Shown: one piece after another, positions 33,846 through 42,925 of the stretch
Layout: each line of letters opens with the position of its first letter
Position numbering within the stretch: the first letter of the stretch is position 1
Assembly (NCBI RefSeq): GCF_022808815.1
Contig: NZ_JAKZLC010000006.1
Span: 62,001 to 126,000 of the forward strand
DNA length: 64,000 bases
Direction: 5' to 3'
Source: Geothrix paludis
GTDB taxonomy: Bacteria; Acidobacteriota; Holophagae; Holophagales; Holophagaceae
Made by a program: the position numbers and the translations under genes
Notes under the pieces: model-generated
Told to the model about the DNA's origin: nothing
What the model saw: only the letters and a program-made list of their open reading frames with translations
The model's database searches: none

Positions 33846-35548
33846 TCTTCGCCTGCTGGCGTGGTCCCCAGGGCGCGCTCAACGAGGGCGACCTGAGGCG
33901 TGTGGCGGACCGGATCACGCCCTCCAACGTGACCGGCCACCCCCATCGGGTGGTGATGGGGACCCAGGAGGGACTGTGCCTCACGGGGCCCGTGGGGGCG
34001 GCCACGGCGAGGGGAACCTCGGCTCATCTGGGAGCTTTCGCGGGTTCCTGGCCGGCTTGGCACGAGCCTGGGTCTCCTATGCCGGATGGGACCTTCGCCC
34101 TGGTCCGATCCGATGGCGGGCGGGTGGAGCTGTGCAGCGATTTCGCGGGGTCCAGGACGCTCTGGTACGTCCTCACGGAGACCCGCTTTCTCGCCTCGAC
34201 ATCCCAGCGGGCGCTGGTCGCTCTCATGGAGGGCCTGGAGTTCAACCGGGCGGCCTTCGCGTGGTTCCTGTCCTCGAGCACGCTCGGCCCCTCGGACGGC
34301 TGGGACCGGCGCATTCACCGCCTGCCCCAGGACGCTCGCCTGGTGCTGGATCGCCAACGGTGGACCCTGGACCTTCGCACCACCCCGATCGAGTTCAACC
34401 CCAGGCCGATGAACGCCGCGGCCTGCCGGGAGGAGCTGCTGGGGATCATGCGGGCGGCCATCCAGCGATTCGATTTCACCTCCGCGCGCTGGGCCCTGCC
34501 CCTGTCGGGAGGCTATGACAGCCGGTTCATCCTCGGGGTCCTGGTGGAAGCCGGGACGCGGCCCCCCACCATGACCTGGGGACTCGCATCCTCCCTCCAC
34601 CAGCCCGGCAATGATGCCTTCATCGCCCGGAGGATCGCCTCGCACTATGGCCTCACCCATGACTACTTGCTATCGGAGCGGTCGGAGGATCCGCCAGCGG
34701 CGGTCGTGGATCAGTTCCTGGCCGCCAGCGGGGGCGCCACGGACCAGCTCTTTCCCTACCTGGATGGCCTGCGCATGTGGGCCTCCTTCGCGGCGAGCGG
34801 AATCTCGGGGGTGATCCGGGGTGACGAGGGTTTCGGCTGGATCCCCGTGAGGACCGTGCAGCACGCGAGGACCTCCGTGGGCCTGACCATGCTGGGGGAT
34901 TTCCTGACGGAGGCCGAGGCCGAGGAGCTCGCGGATGGCGCACAGCGACTCCCGGAAGCGCTGGAACACCGAGTTGGCGAATCCATCCCCGCCTACCGGG
35001 ACCGCCTCTACCATGGCCACCGGATCCCCGTCGGCCTCGCCGCATTGAATGATGTGAAGGCGCCCTTCGTGGAGATCGCGAGCCCGCTCCTGTCTCGCGA
35101 GGTGCTCTCCTTCGTCCGCCAGATGCCAGACGATTTGCGCACCAGCAAGGCGGCATTCAGTCAGATCGCGAGGGCCGCGGGCCCGCCGGTGCCCTATGCG
35201 ACGATGGGCGCCGATGACGACCGTAGCGACTTCATACATTCGGAACCCTACCTGCGCTGGCTCCGTGAGGAACTCGAAAGTGGGACCGTCGAAGCCCTGC
35301 TTCCGGCTTCCTGGAGGGCCCGCCTCCTGGACCACCTCTCGGAGACTTCCTTTGCGCCGACCTCCAGCCGAACGGTGAGGGCCGCCCTCAAGCGGGTCAT
35401 CCCCACGGCCTGGATCCGGGCCGTCAAAGCCCGGATGGGACCTGAGCTTCCGTCGTGGGGGTTCCTCGCGCTGCGCACGGCGCTGGCCAGCCGCCTGGTG
35501 CGCCTACTCGAATCGGATGCCAAGGCGATGAGGGACGCTGCTCGGTGA
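33833..35548 (+). CDS. Asparagine-synthase-like protein without the glutaminase cysteine
   Basis: 571 residues. The C-terminal half is an AsnB-type synthetase with PP-loop LSGGYDSR (Leu224 to Arg231) for ATP adenylation of a carboxylate. The N-terminal half has the remains of the Ntn glutaminase (CSDFAGSRTLWYV, ASTSQRALVALM), but residue 2 is Ser and not the catalytic Cys, so glutamine cannot be split. Related proteins amidate GalNAcA in O antigens (WbpS, WbtH), and Cys-less relatives such as beta-lactam synthetase use another amine. With a GalNAcA pathway next door, amide formation on the uronic acid is likely (inference). Confidence 0.8.
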   Translation: MSNVIFACWRGPQGALNEGDLRRVADRITPSNVTGHPHRVVMGTQEGLCLTGPVGAATARGTSAHLGAFAGSWPAWHEPGSPMPDGTFALVRSDGGRVELCSDFAGSRTLWYVLTETRFLASTSQRALVALMEGLEFNRAAFAWFLSSSTLGPSDGWDRRIHRLPQDARLVLDRQRWTLDLRTTPIEFNPRPMNAAACREELLGIMRAAIQRFDFTSARWALPLSGGYDSRFILGVLVEAGTRPPTMTWGLASSLHQPGNDAFIARRIASHYGLTHDYLLSERSEDPPAAVVDQFLAASGGATDQLFPYLDGLRMWASFAASGISGVIRGDEGFGWIPVRTVQHARTSVGLTMLGDFLTEAEAEELADGAQRLPEALEHRVGESIPAYRDRLYHGHRIPVGLAALNDVKAPFVEIASPLLSREVLSFVRQMPDDLRTSKAAFSQIARAAGPPVPYATMGADDDRSDFIHSEPYLRWLREELESGTVEALLPASWRARLLDHLSETSFAPTSSRTVRAALKRVIPTAWIRAVKARMGPELPSWGFLALRTALASRLVRLLESDAKAMRDAAR

Positions 35549-35628
35549 ACCCCGGATCAGGTTGCAAAGGCTTTTAGTAAAAACACGTAAATAATAGAAT
35601 TGTAAAATGTTATTAACACGTTGACGCC

Positions 35629-35659
35629 TTGACAGGAAACGAGAACATGGAACTATGAC
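35629..35659 (+). promoter_or_regulatory. Candidate promoter of the flippase operon
   Basis: TTGACA (35629-35634), 19 bases, TATGAC (35654-35659), inside the AT-rich 219-bp gap 35549-35767. The spacing is long and the -10 box weak. AGAGGTGG provides the ribosome site before the ATG at 35768. The first half of the gap (35570-35620) is very AT-rich with GTAAA repeated three times but no regular spacing. Confidence 0.35.
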
Positions 35660-35767
35660 GAAAACCAGTGGAACTGGTCGGCTGGCTGAGCATTCGACGG
35701 GGTTCGTCACCCTGTCGAATCAGAATCTGAGATCCCTGAGACGCCCAATCTAGAGGTGGATTCCTAC

Positions 35768-37144
35768 ATGGTGGTGGTCGCATTGCGACGAGTCTGGGCC
35801 CGCCTTCCCCTGGCCGCGGCCAACCGGGGCGTGCTGAAGGCTGTGCTGACCGTCGGGTTCTTCGCGGTGGGCGTCAAGGTGGTGTCCGTCGTGAAGGAAT
35901 CGGTGGTCGCGGCCGCCTTCGGGACTTCCAACGCCTTCGACGCCTTCGTGATCGCCACCCTGGCGCCCTCGGTGGCCGTCGGCCTCATCTCCAATTCCTT
36001 GAATGCCGCCCTGATCCCCACCTACATCGATGTCCGCACCAAGGAGGGGCCCGCCTCGGCGGGACGGCTCTATGCCACGGTGCTGCTGCTCAATCTCGCG
36101 CTGCTGACAGTCCTCTCCCTGGCGGTGGCCCTGACCTCGCCCCGGTGGCTGCCCATCATCGCCTCGGGGTACTCACCCGAGAAGCTGGCCTTGGCTCAGC
36201 GGCTGGTCTACTGGTCCATGCCCATGGTGGTGGCGACGGGGTTGTCCACGACCTGGGGGGCGATCCTCAACGCGCACGAGAAGTTCGGCATCGTGGCCAT
36301 GGCCCCGGCACTGAATCCACTCGCGATCCTGGTTGCCCTGGCGGTGGCCTACAAGGTCTGGGGCATTGGCGCCCTGCTGGCCGGAACCCTCCTCGGAGCC
36401 GCCTTGGAAGCGGGGGTGGTCGGCGTCACCCTTTTCCGAAGGGGACACTCCCTCCTGCCCCACTGGCATGGGATGACCGGGCATGTCCAGGCTGTCCTCG
36501 CGCAGTATGGGGCCACCATCAGCGGGGCCTTCCTGATCACCTCTATGTCGCTGGTGGACCAGGGCATGGCTTCGATGCTCGGCCCCGGGAGCAACAGCGC
36601 CTTGAGCTACGGGATGAAGATCCCCACGGCCTTCGCGGGCCTGGGCATGGCGGCCTTGGGCACCGCCGTGCTGCCGCGATTCTCGCAGTTCGCCAGCGAG
36701 GAGAACTGGCTGGAATTCCGCCGGACCCTCTGGAAGTACCTTCTCATCGTGGGGGCCTTGAGCATCCTCTTGGCCTGCCTGCTTGCGGGAGGGTCCACCC
36801 TGATCACGACCATCCTCTACGAGCGGGGTCGGTTCTCGGCCCAAGATACCGGGCTCGTGTCCCGAATCCAGATGTTCTATCTGCTGCGCCTGCCGATCCC
36901 GATCACCGCCACCTTGCTGGTGCGGGCCCTCAATGCCATGCGCGCCAACCAGATCCTCGCCGCGATCGCGGTCCTGCAGGCGATCCTGAACGCGGTCCTT
37001 GACTGGGTCTTCATGCAGCGGATGGGAGCTCCGGGAATCGCGGCTTCATCCCTGGGGGTCTCCCTGGTGGCCTTCACCTGTGTCTCGGTGTCCGTCTGGT
37101 GGCTGCTAGGCAAGCGGTGCAAAGGAGCCTCGAGCCATGGCTGA
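35768..37144 (+). CDS. MurJ/MviN-type lipid-linked oligosaccharide flippase
   Basis: 458 residues with 12-14 membrane segments. VVSVVKESVVAAAFGTSNAFDAFVIA and LISNSLNAALIPTYIDV match the N-terminal lobe of MurJ; ALPRFSQFA-like (TAVLPRFSQFASEENWLEF) and ILYERGRFSAQDT are further family blocks. In this locus it replaces a Wzx flippase and should turn the repeat unit across the inner membrane. ATG 35768 was chosen over GTG 35756 because AGAGGTGG is well placed. The stop lies eight bases inside the next gene. Confidence 0.85.
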   Translation: MVVVALRRVWARLPLAAANRGVLKAVLTVGFFAVGVKVVSVVKESVVAAAFGTSNAFDAFVIATLAPSVAVGLISNSLNAALIPTYIDVRTKEGPASAGRLYATVLLLNLALLTVLSLAVALTSPRWLPIIASGYSPEKLALAQRLVYWSMPMVVATGLSTTWGAILNAHEKFGIVAMAPALNPLAILVALAVAYKVWGIGALLAGTLLGAALEAGVVGVTLFRRGHSLLPHWHGMTGHVQAVLAQYGATISGAFLITSMSLVDQGMASMLGPGSNSALSYGMKIPTAFAGLGMAALGTAVLPRFSQFASEENWLEFRRTLWKYLLIVGALSILLACLLAGGSTLITTILYERGRFSAQDTGLVSRIQMFYLLRLPIPITATLLVRALNAMRANQILAAIAVLQAILNAVLDWVFMQRMGAPGIAASSLGVSLVAFTCVSVSVWWLLGKRCKGASSHG

Positions 37145-38309
37145 AGGGGGCGCACGGATCTTCGTCGGTGGGGACATCTGCCCGATCGGGCGCATGTCCG
37201 ATCCCTTTGGCAGGGGTGAATCCGACCTCGTCTTCGGCGATGTGCTCGACCTCATCCGAGGGTGCGACTTCGCCGTGGCGAACCTGGAGTGCCCGCTCGC
37301 CGAGGAGAGCCGTCGGCCGGTGCCGAAATCCGGGCCCAACCTCCGCGCGCTTCTCGGGTCAGCGGAGACCCTGCGTCGAAGCGGGTTCGGCGCCGTGGGC
37401 CTCGCCAACAACCACATCATGGATTTCGGAGAGGCCGGCTTGAAGGACACCCTGGCCGCCTGTGCCTCGGCGGATCTCGCCACCTTCGGAGCCGGCGCGT
37501 CCTTGTCGGAAGCCCGCAAGCCGCTCATCGTCACGCGGAAAGGCGTGCGCATCGCCTTCCTGGCCATCGCGGAAGATGAGCGCTGCCTGGCGACGAGCTC
37601 GCGCCCGGGGGCGAACCCCGCGGACCCGATCTGGGTCGTCCGAACCTTGGCCGAGCATCGGGGCCAGTTCGATCGACTGGTGGTCCTCCTGCACGGAGGA
37701 AACGAAGGCTTCCAGTACCCGGCGCCCTGGTTGAGGGAGACCTGCCGGTTCCTGGTGGAGCAGGGGGCCGATGTCGTGGTCTGCCAGCATTCCCACTGCG
37801 TCGGCTCCATGGAGGTCCATCAAGGCGGAACGATTCTCTATGGGCAGGGGAACTTCATCTTCGATTACGCCGATCACGGTCCGCTGGGCGGTCAGGGCCT
37901 GGGGTTGGTCCTCACCTTCCAGGATGGACAACCCGCGAAGGTGGCGTTGCATCCGATCGAGCAGGTCCCCGGTGGGAGTGGCATCCGGCGATCCTCCGAA
38001 CGGGAGGCCCAGGCCCTCCTGGAGACCTTGCGGGCTCAGTCGGACGTGCTGGGAGATCCGGAACGGTACGGCCAGGTGTGGAACGCCTTCTGTGATCAGC
38101 GTCGCGCTGGGTTCCTGACGCGACTTTTCGGGTTTGGAAGATGGCTCCAGCGATTGAACCGTCGCGAATGGCTGTTCCGCCACTTGACCCCGGCTGATCT
38201 GCTCAGGATCTACAACCTGGTCAGTTGCGAAAGCCATCGGAGCGCCCTTCGGACCTCCCTCGATAACCTGATTGATCGGACGACTCCGCCGGAGGAGGGC
38301 CGAGGATGA
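37137..38309 (+). CDS. CapA/PgsA-like metallophosphatase-fold protein
   Basis: 390 residues. The family blocks are all present: FVGGDICPIGRM, VANLECPLAEE, GLANNHIMDFGEAGL, LLHGGNEG, CQHSHCVGSMEV and YGQGNFIFDY; they form the metal site of the calcineurin-like CapA fold. CapA proteins assist poly-gamma-glutamate synthesis or export and are frequent in polysaccharide loci with unknown substrate. No signal peptide or membrane anchor is seen here, unlike in Bacillus CapA. Coupled to the flippase before it and to the polymerase gene after it (ATGA). Confidence 0.85.
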   Translation: MAEGGARIFVGGDICPIGRMSDPFGRGESDLVFGDVLDLIRGCDFAVANLECPLAEESRRPVPKSGPNLRALLGSAETLRRSGFGAVGLANNHIMDFGEAGLKDTLAACASADLATFGAGASLSEARKPLIVTRKGVRIAFLAIAEDERCLATSSRPGANPADPIWVVRTLAEHRGQFDRLVVLLHGGNEGFQYPAPWLRETCRFLVEQGADVVVCQHSHCVGSMEVHQGGTILYGQGNFIFDYADHGPLGGQGLGLVLTFQDGQPAKVALHPIEQVPGGSGIRRSSEREAQALLETLRAQSDVLGDPERYGQVWNAFCDQRRAGFLTRLFGFGRWLQRLNRREWLFRHLTPADLLRIYNLVSCESHRSALRTSLDNLIDRTTPPEEGRG

Positions 38310-39634
38310 CGGTACGCCGTGCGGCCGGGCTTCCGGACCCAGGCCCGGCCCGATCCTGGGTCGCGGAGCTGTTCCAGGATGGAGAGGCGCAGAACTATGA
38401 ATTGCGTGGGACCTGGGCCTTCGTGACCTGGGGGGCGATGATCACCATCGCCCTCGTTCCCTTCACGAACGTATTCGTTCCGATGACGGGCCGTCAGTAT
38501 TCGATGATGAGCGTGACCCAGCTGTTCTTCTGGGCTTGCCTCCTGCTCTCGCCGAGGGTTCTCAAGCGGGGCTTTTCACCCGTCCTTGTCTGGCTGGGGG
38601 TTCTGTTCGCCACCCGGTACGTCTACGGTTCGCTGCTGTCGACCCTCCCGAACCAGATGGCTGATTCAACCCGCAACATGATCCGGCCCATGCTCTGGGC
38701 CTGGATCCTGGCTGCCGTCATGAGGGAGGACCGACTGAGGAAGCGGGCCTGCGACATCTTCGTTCTGGGTTGCACCTTGGCGGGAATCCTTCATCTGATG
38801 GGCATCGGGATCGGCGCCCCGATCGTTGAAGCGCTCGGGGAGCAGCGCGTTTCCGCCTTTGAGCTGAACCCGAATGTGCTTGGCGTCATCTACGCGACGG
38901 GCTTCGTCATTGCCATCGCCCGGGTGATCCAGCCCCGCACGGGCTATGGGTGGGTGGCGCGGCTGTTGTTCCTCGGGGCGGGCATCATCGTGATCCTGGG
39001 CCTTCTCCTGACGGGCTCACGCACGGCTGCCATCTTCGCTGCCATCGGAGTCGTGACGGTGGTGGCCATCGAAGCGCGGCGTGCGCGATGGTCCCTGCCC
39101 GCGGTTCTGGTGTCGATGATCTTCATGGGCTTGCTCGTGGGCGGAGGTCTGGCCAAGTCCATCATCGAGAAGCGATCCGAACACGCGGTGAACGCCGACA
39201 TCAGCGGCGAGGACCGAGCCCGGATGGCGCCGGTGCTCATCGAGCAGTTCCTCCGCTCCCCGCTGTATGGCTTGGGCCCCGAGAATTACCGCGTGGAGCT
39301 CGGGCATCGGTCCAAGACGGGGGACTCCGACGTGGGCATCGTGGCCCACAACCAGATGGCCATGTTCGCGGTGGAAATGGGACTCTTCGGCCTCATCCCC
39401 TTTCTGATCATTTGCGGTCTGCTCCTCAGCCAAGCCTGGCGTGTCCGCGCGATGGAGGGGGGCCTGCCTTTCGCCCTGGCCCTTCCCTGCATCATCACGG
39501 CCTGCACCACCGCGAACATCGCCTTTCACTGGCATTTCTACTTCATCGCGGGGCTGGTGGCGGGTGCCTACGGCGCTCACCAGAGGCTCCAGACCTCACT
39601 CCAGACATCCACTGCCATGGAGGACGAGCCATGA
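38306..39634 (+). CDS. O-antigen ligase/Wzy-type polymerase
   Basis: 442 residues with about ten membrane segments. The large periplasmic loop and signature region LRSPLYGLGPENYRV followed by AHNQMAMFAVEMGLFGLIPF match the Wzy_C/O-antigen ligase domain (His in the HN motif). It should join lipid-linked repeat units in the periplasm (Wzy) or attach the chain to an acceptor; in a locus with Wza and Wzc the polymerase role is preferred. Both ends overlap neighbours by ATGA. Confidence 0.85.
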   Translation: MTVRRAAGLPDPGPARSWVAELFQDGEAQNYELRGTWAFVTWGAMITIALVPFTNVFVPMTGRQYSMMSVTQLFFWACLLLSPRVLKRGFSPVLVWLGVLFATRYVYGSLLSTLPNQMADSTRNMIRPMLWAWILAAVMREDRLRKRACDIFVLGCTLAGILHLMGIGIGAPIVEALGEQRVSAFELNPNVLGVIYATGFVIAIARVIQPRTGYGWVARLLFLGAGIIVILGLLLTGSRTAAIFAAIGVVTVVAIEARRARWSLPAVLVSMIFMGLLVGGGLAKSIIEKRSEHAVNADISGEDRARMAPVLIEQFLRSPLYGLGPENYRVELGHRSKTGDSDVGIVAHNQMAMFAVEMGLFGLIPFLIICGLLLSQAWRVRAMEGGLPFALALPCIITACTTANIAFHWHFYFIAGLVAGAYGAHQRLQTSLQTSTAMEDEP

Positions 39635-40653
39635 TCGTCGGATTGAGTGATCGGATGTGCCGGACCCCGGCGGATTGGCGGGGGGAGTTCGAAAAGGCCT
39701 GCGCCGCACTTGGTTTGGAGACGCGTGGCGTGCCGGTGGATGGCCACGCCTGGATGGAGGCAGTGAGAGGCGTCGATCTCTTCGTGTGGCGCCCGACGAT
39801 GGGCGACCCGAGCGAAATGGCGGAGATCCGGACCAAGATTCCGCTCATCGAGGCCATGGGAATCCCCTGTTTCCCCAATTCCCTCATGCTCTGGCTCTAC
39901 GACGACAAGATCCGGGAGACGCTGTTCCTGAAGGCCCACGGCCACCCGGTACCGGAGACCTTCATCAGCTTCAGCGAAGAGGAAGCGCGGACGTACTTGG
40001 ACGGTGCGGCCTACCCCCTGATCGCCAAGACGCACATGGGGGCCTCGGCGAGCGGTGTGGTCCGCCTAGGGGATCGTGCCGCGGCCCTGAAGCTGCTGAA
40101 GGGCATCTTCCGGCCACAGAGCCTCATGGAAAAGGTGATGGCGAAATACCATTACCTGCCGCGCCTGGAGAAAGGGGACCTCCTGCTGGCGAGGAAACTC
40201 CGGTACCTGAACGCCTGTCCCAGTTACATCTATGCCCAGGAATTCATCAAAGCCGATTCGGACTGGCGCCTCACAACCCTGGGCACCGACCTCCTGTCGG
40301 TGTTCGTCCGAAGGAACCGGCCTGCTGATTTCCGGGCCAGCGGAAGCGGTCTGTGGGAGATGGTCGAGCCTGAGGATCTGCCCACGGAGGCCTGCGACCT
40401 CGCCCTGGAAATCAGCAACCGGCATGGTTTCACCTCCATGGCCTACGATTTCATGCGGGGGCCGAAGGGCTGGGTCATCGGAGAGATCTCGATGACCTTC
40501 GTGTTGAATGACGTCTACACCACCACGCTCTTCCGCCGAACCCCCGCGGGGTATGCCAAGCAGGCGCCGATCCCCATCGGAGTCATGCACCTGTCCGCCC
40601 TGATGGAAGCCCGAGAGCAGGGGACGGCGATCCCTCACTGGCCCATGAGCTGA
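39631..40653 (+). CDS. ATP-grasp ligase-like protein
   Basis: 340 residues. The first 110 form a pre-ATP-grasp domain; KIRETLFLKAHGHPVPETFI and YPLIAKTHMGASASGVVRLG are the nucleotide-binding lysine and glycine-loop segments of RimK-like ATP-grasp folds. The C-terminal acidic motif is GEISMTF, lacking the usual Asn of the ExN pair. ATP-grasp enzymes join a carboxylate to an amine or thiol through an acyl phosphate. As the last gene of the flippase-CapA-polymerase operon, it may add an amino acid or amine to the uronic acid. Substrate unknown. Confidence 0.75.
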   Translation: MIVGLSDRMCRTPADWRGEFEKACAALGLETRGVPVDGHAWMEAVRGVDLFVWRPTMGDPSEMAEIRTKIPLIEAMGIPCFPNSLMLWLYDDKIRETLFLKAHGHPVPETFISFSEEEARTYLDGAAYPLIAKTHMGASASGVVRLGDRAAALKLLKGIFRPQSLMEKVMAKYHYLPRLEKGDLLLARKLRYLNACPSYIYAQEFIKADSDWRLTTLGTDLLSVFVRRNRPADFRASGSGLWEMVEPEDLPTEACDLALEISNRHGFTSMAYDFMRGPKGWVIGEISMTFVLNDVYTTTLFRRTPAGYAKQAPIPIGVMHLSALMEAREQGTAIPHWPMS

Positions 40654-40688
40654 GCGGATGTTCCGGAACGGTTGGAGGCGAACCGGTT

Positions 40689-41285
40689 TCAGACCCGCTC
40701 TGGAGCGAGGAGGCCGAGGGTGGCCAGGATCACCTTGAGGTTGCGCCAGACGCCTGCCTTCGCGGCATAGTCGAGGTTGATCCGGATCTTGTCGGGAAGG
40801 ATCGTCTCGATGTAGTGGGCCTCCGGATCCTCGAGACCGTCCAGAAGATCGCTTTCGTTCCGGTACGCGATCGAGGCCAGGTCGGTGATGCCCGGCCGGA
40901 GGTCCAGCACCCGCCGCTGGGTTTCGGTGTAGAGCGCCACGAACCGTGGGACTTCGGGCCGGGGGCCCACGAACCCCATGTCGCCCATGACCACGTTGAT
41001 CAATTGCGGGAGTTCGTCGATTTTCCAGCGCCGCAACCAGGCTCCCGTCCGTGTCACCCGGGGGTCTCCGCTCACGGTGAGGGGGCGTCCGATGCGATCC
41101 GCGTCCACGACCATCGTCCGAAATTTCCAGATCCGGAACGGGCGCCCCCCGCGACCCACCCGCACCTGCCGGTAGAAGACCGGGCGGCCATCCACGAGCC
41201 AGATGAGGGCCGCGATGAGGAGCAGCCCGGGAGATAGCAGGACCAGCCCGAGGATCGCGCCCAGGAAGTCGAAAAGCCGCGTCAT
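40689..41285 (-). CDS. Initiating sugar-phosphate transferase (PglC-type, monotopic)
   Basis: 198 residues, the short PglC form. A single N-terminal re-entrant helix (FDFLGAILGLVLLSPGLLLI) is followed by VFYRQVRVGRGGRPFRIWKFRTM, the GDPRVTRTGAWLRRWKIDELPQL block with the catalytic Asp-Glu, and DMGFVGPRPEVP. It places the first sugar phosphate on undecaprenyl phosphate and starts the repeat unit. Its ATG lies only five bases from the end of a MITE-like insertion, so its normal ribosome site and upstream coupling were probably changed. Confidence 0.92.
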   Translation of the reverse strand: MTRLFDFLGAILGLVLLSPGLLLIAALIWLVDGRPVFYRQVRVGRGGRPFRIWKFRTMVVDADRIGRPLTVSGDPRVTRTGAWLRRWKIDELPQLINVVMGDMGFVGPRPEVPRFVALYTETQRRVLDLRPGITDLASIAYRNESDLLDGLEDPEAHYIETILPDKIRINLDYAAKAGVWRNLKVILATLGLLAPERV

Positions 41286-41290
41286 GGTCA

Positions 41291-41625
41291 GGGCCTGTCT
41301 TCAAAGTGGATGCGAGCCGCGACGGGTCCAGCCGCGTGATCCAGGAAGGCGGCGGCCGCAGGGCGATGCGGGACATCGTTCAAGGCCACCAACGCACCTG
41401 GGCGCGCGGCTGGGCCCGTCCCCCTCTCCCTATCGCAGGCCCCAGGCGGGGCCTGCTCCTGCCCGGCGTTCCGCCGGGCAGAGGGCGGAACCGGCGAGGG
41501 GCGGCGCCCGGCGCGATACTGCGTCAAGCTCCTCGTCAATAGTGCCGCTATTGCCATCGTCGCTTTCCTTGTCTCGCTTGGGCGGCGCCCCTCGCGCGGC
41601 CACACCCCACTTTGAAGACAGGCCC
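41291..41625. mobile_element. MITE-like element with 19-bp perfect terminal inverted repeats
   Basis: GGGCCTGTCTTCAAAGTGG at 41291-41309 recurs as its exact reverse complement at 41607-41625, ending a 335-bp block that codes for no protein. Inside are strong hairpins (GGCCCCAGGCGGGGCC; CTGCCCGGCG-TTC-CGCCGGGCAG near 41455-41480). Both ends, read outward, give HFEDRP before a stop, like the last codons of some IS transposases, so it may be a shrunken IS. The target duplication is not clear (TCA/TAG flanks). It separates the aminotransferase and initiating transferase genes of one operon. Confidence 0.8.
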
Positions 41626-42782
41626 TAGGCCTGGTTCGAACCAAGGAGGCCTTCCAGGGCCTCGCAGACGTCCGAGACATCCCGATCGGTCATCCCTGGA
41701 TGCAGGGGGAGGCTCAGCATCCGGCTGAAGGCGTCCGCGGCCACGGGGCAATCCTCTGGCCGGTAGCCGTACTTCTCCCGGTAATACGGGTGCATGTGCA
41801 CGGGGAGGTAGTGCACGGAGGTCCCGATGTTGCGTGTCTTGAGGCCTTCGATGAGGGCGTTCCGGTCGATCCTGAGTTGATCCGGCCGAAGGCGGAGCAC
41901 ATAGAGGTGCCAGCTCGACTCCACGTCCGGACGCTCAACGGGGAGTTCCAGGCAGGTGAGCCGCCCAAGCCGATTCCCGTAGGCGGCCACCACCTCCCGG
42001 CGGCGCCGCTGGAACCCCTGCAGCCGGTCCAGCTGGTGGAGACCGAGCGCCGCCTGGATATCCGTCATGTTGTACTTGAACCCCGGCAGGACGACCTCGT
42101 AGTACCAGGAGCCGCTCCGGTCGAAGCGTTTCCAGGCGTCGCGGTTCATCCCGTGATGGCCGTAGATGTGTGCCTTCTCGACCAGCGCCGCATCTCCCGT
42201 CAGGCAGCCGCCCTCGGAGGTGGTGATGTTCTTGGTGGCGTAGAAGCTGAATGCCGCGAGGTTGGACCGGGAGCCCACCAGGCGGCCCCGGTAGCGGGCA
42301 GAGATGGCGTGGGCGGCGTCCTCCAGGACCTGGAGGCCATGGCGGTCGGCCAGCGCGAAGATGGCGTCCAGATCCACGGGATGCCCGGCGTAGTGGACCG
42401 GGAGGATGGCCTTCGTCCTGGGCGTGATGGCCCGGGCCGCGGCTACCGGATCCAGATTGAGGGTGTCCGGAGACACATCCACGAGGATCGGCTTCGCCCC
42501 GACGTGTTCGACGACATTCGCCGTGGCGCAGAAGGTCATGGAGGGGACGAGCACCTCGTCACCGGGCCCGACACCCAGGGCCAGCAGGCCCACATGGAGG
42601 CCCGCGGTGCAGGAATTGAAGCCCGCCACGGCCGGCGCGCCGAAGTAGCCCTTCAGCTTGGTTTCGAACGCCTTGGTTTTCGGACCCGTGGTGATCCAGT
42701 CGGACCTCAGGGTATCCATCACCTCGTCGCGTTCCTCGTTCCCGATGGAAGGCGGGCTGAAAGGCAGGAATACATCCCTCAT
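41625..42782 (-). CDS. DegT/DnrJ/EryC1 sugar aminotransferase
   Basis: 385 residues. NSCTAGLHVGLLALGVGPGD, PVHYAGHPVDLDAI, DAAHAISARYRG and FSFYATKNITTSEGG (PLP-binding Lys) are the family blocks. It transfers an amino group from glutamate to a nucleotide-linked 4-keto (or 3-keto) sugar. With the WbpM/PglF-like dehydratase and the PglC-like transferase in this locus it would make a 4-amino-4,6-dideoxy sugar. Its TAG stop shares its last bases with the MITE, so the native C terminus (now ending GSNQA) may be slightly altered. Confidence 0.9.
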   Translation of the reverse strand: MRDVFLPFSPPSIGNEERDEVMDTLRSDWITTGPKTKAFETKLKGYFGAPAVAGFNSCTAGLHVGLLALGVGPGDEVLVPSMTFCATANVVEHVGAKPILVDVSPDTLNLDPVAAARAITPRTKAILPVHYAGHPVDLDAIFALADRHGLQVLEDAAHAISARYRGRLVGSRSNLAAFSFYATKNITTSEGGCLTGDAALVEKAHIYGHHGMNRDAWKRFDRSGSWYYEVVLPGFKYNMTDIQAALGLHQLDRLQGFQRRRREVVAAYGNRLGRLTCLELPVERPDVESSWHLYVLRLRPDQLRIDRNALIEGLKTRNIGTSVHYLPVHMHPYYREKYGYRPEDCPVAADAFSRMLSLPLHPGMTDRDVSDVCEALEGLLGSNQA

Positions 42783-42925
42783 AAAATCCCCATAGAATGC
42801 GATTTCAGTATCGGATTATTCTGGTTCCGTGCATAGATAAATAAGGCAATTGAGTGGCACGACACGTCTTGATGGACCCCCGCGACGGGGCTACCATCCG
42901 CACAGACATCCGACAGGCCGCCGCC

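Noticed and set aside
42854-42925. Sigma-54 promoter before the second beta-helix gene (TGGCACG at 42855-42861)
   Set aside because: The -24-like TGGCAC is present, but there is no TTGC at the required distance.
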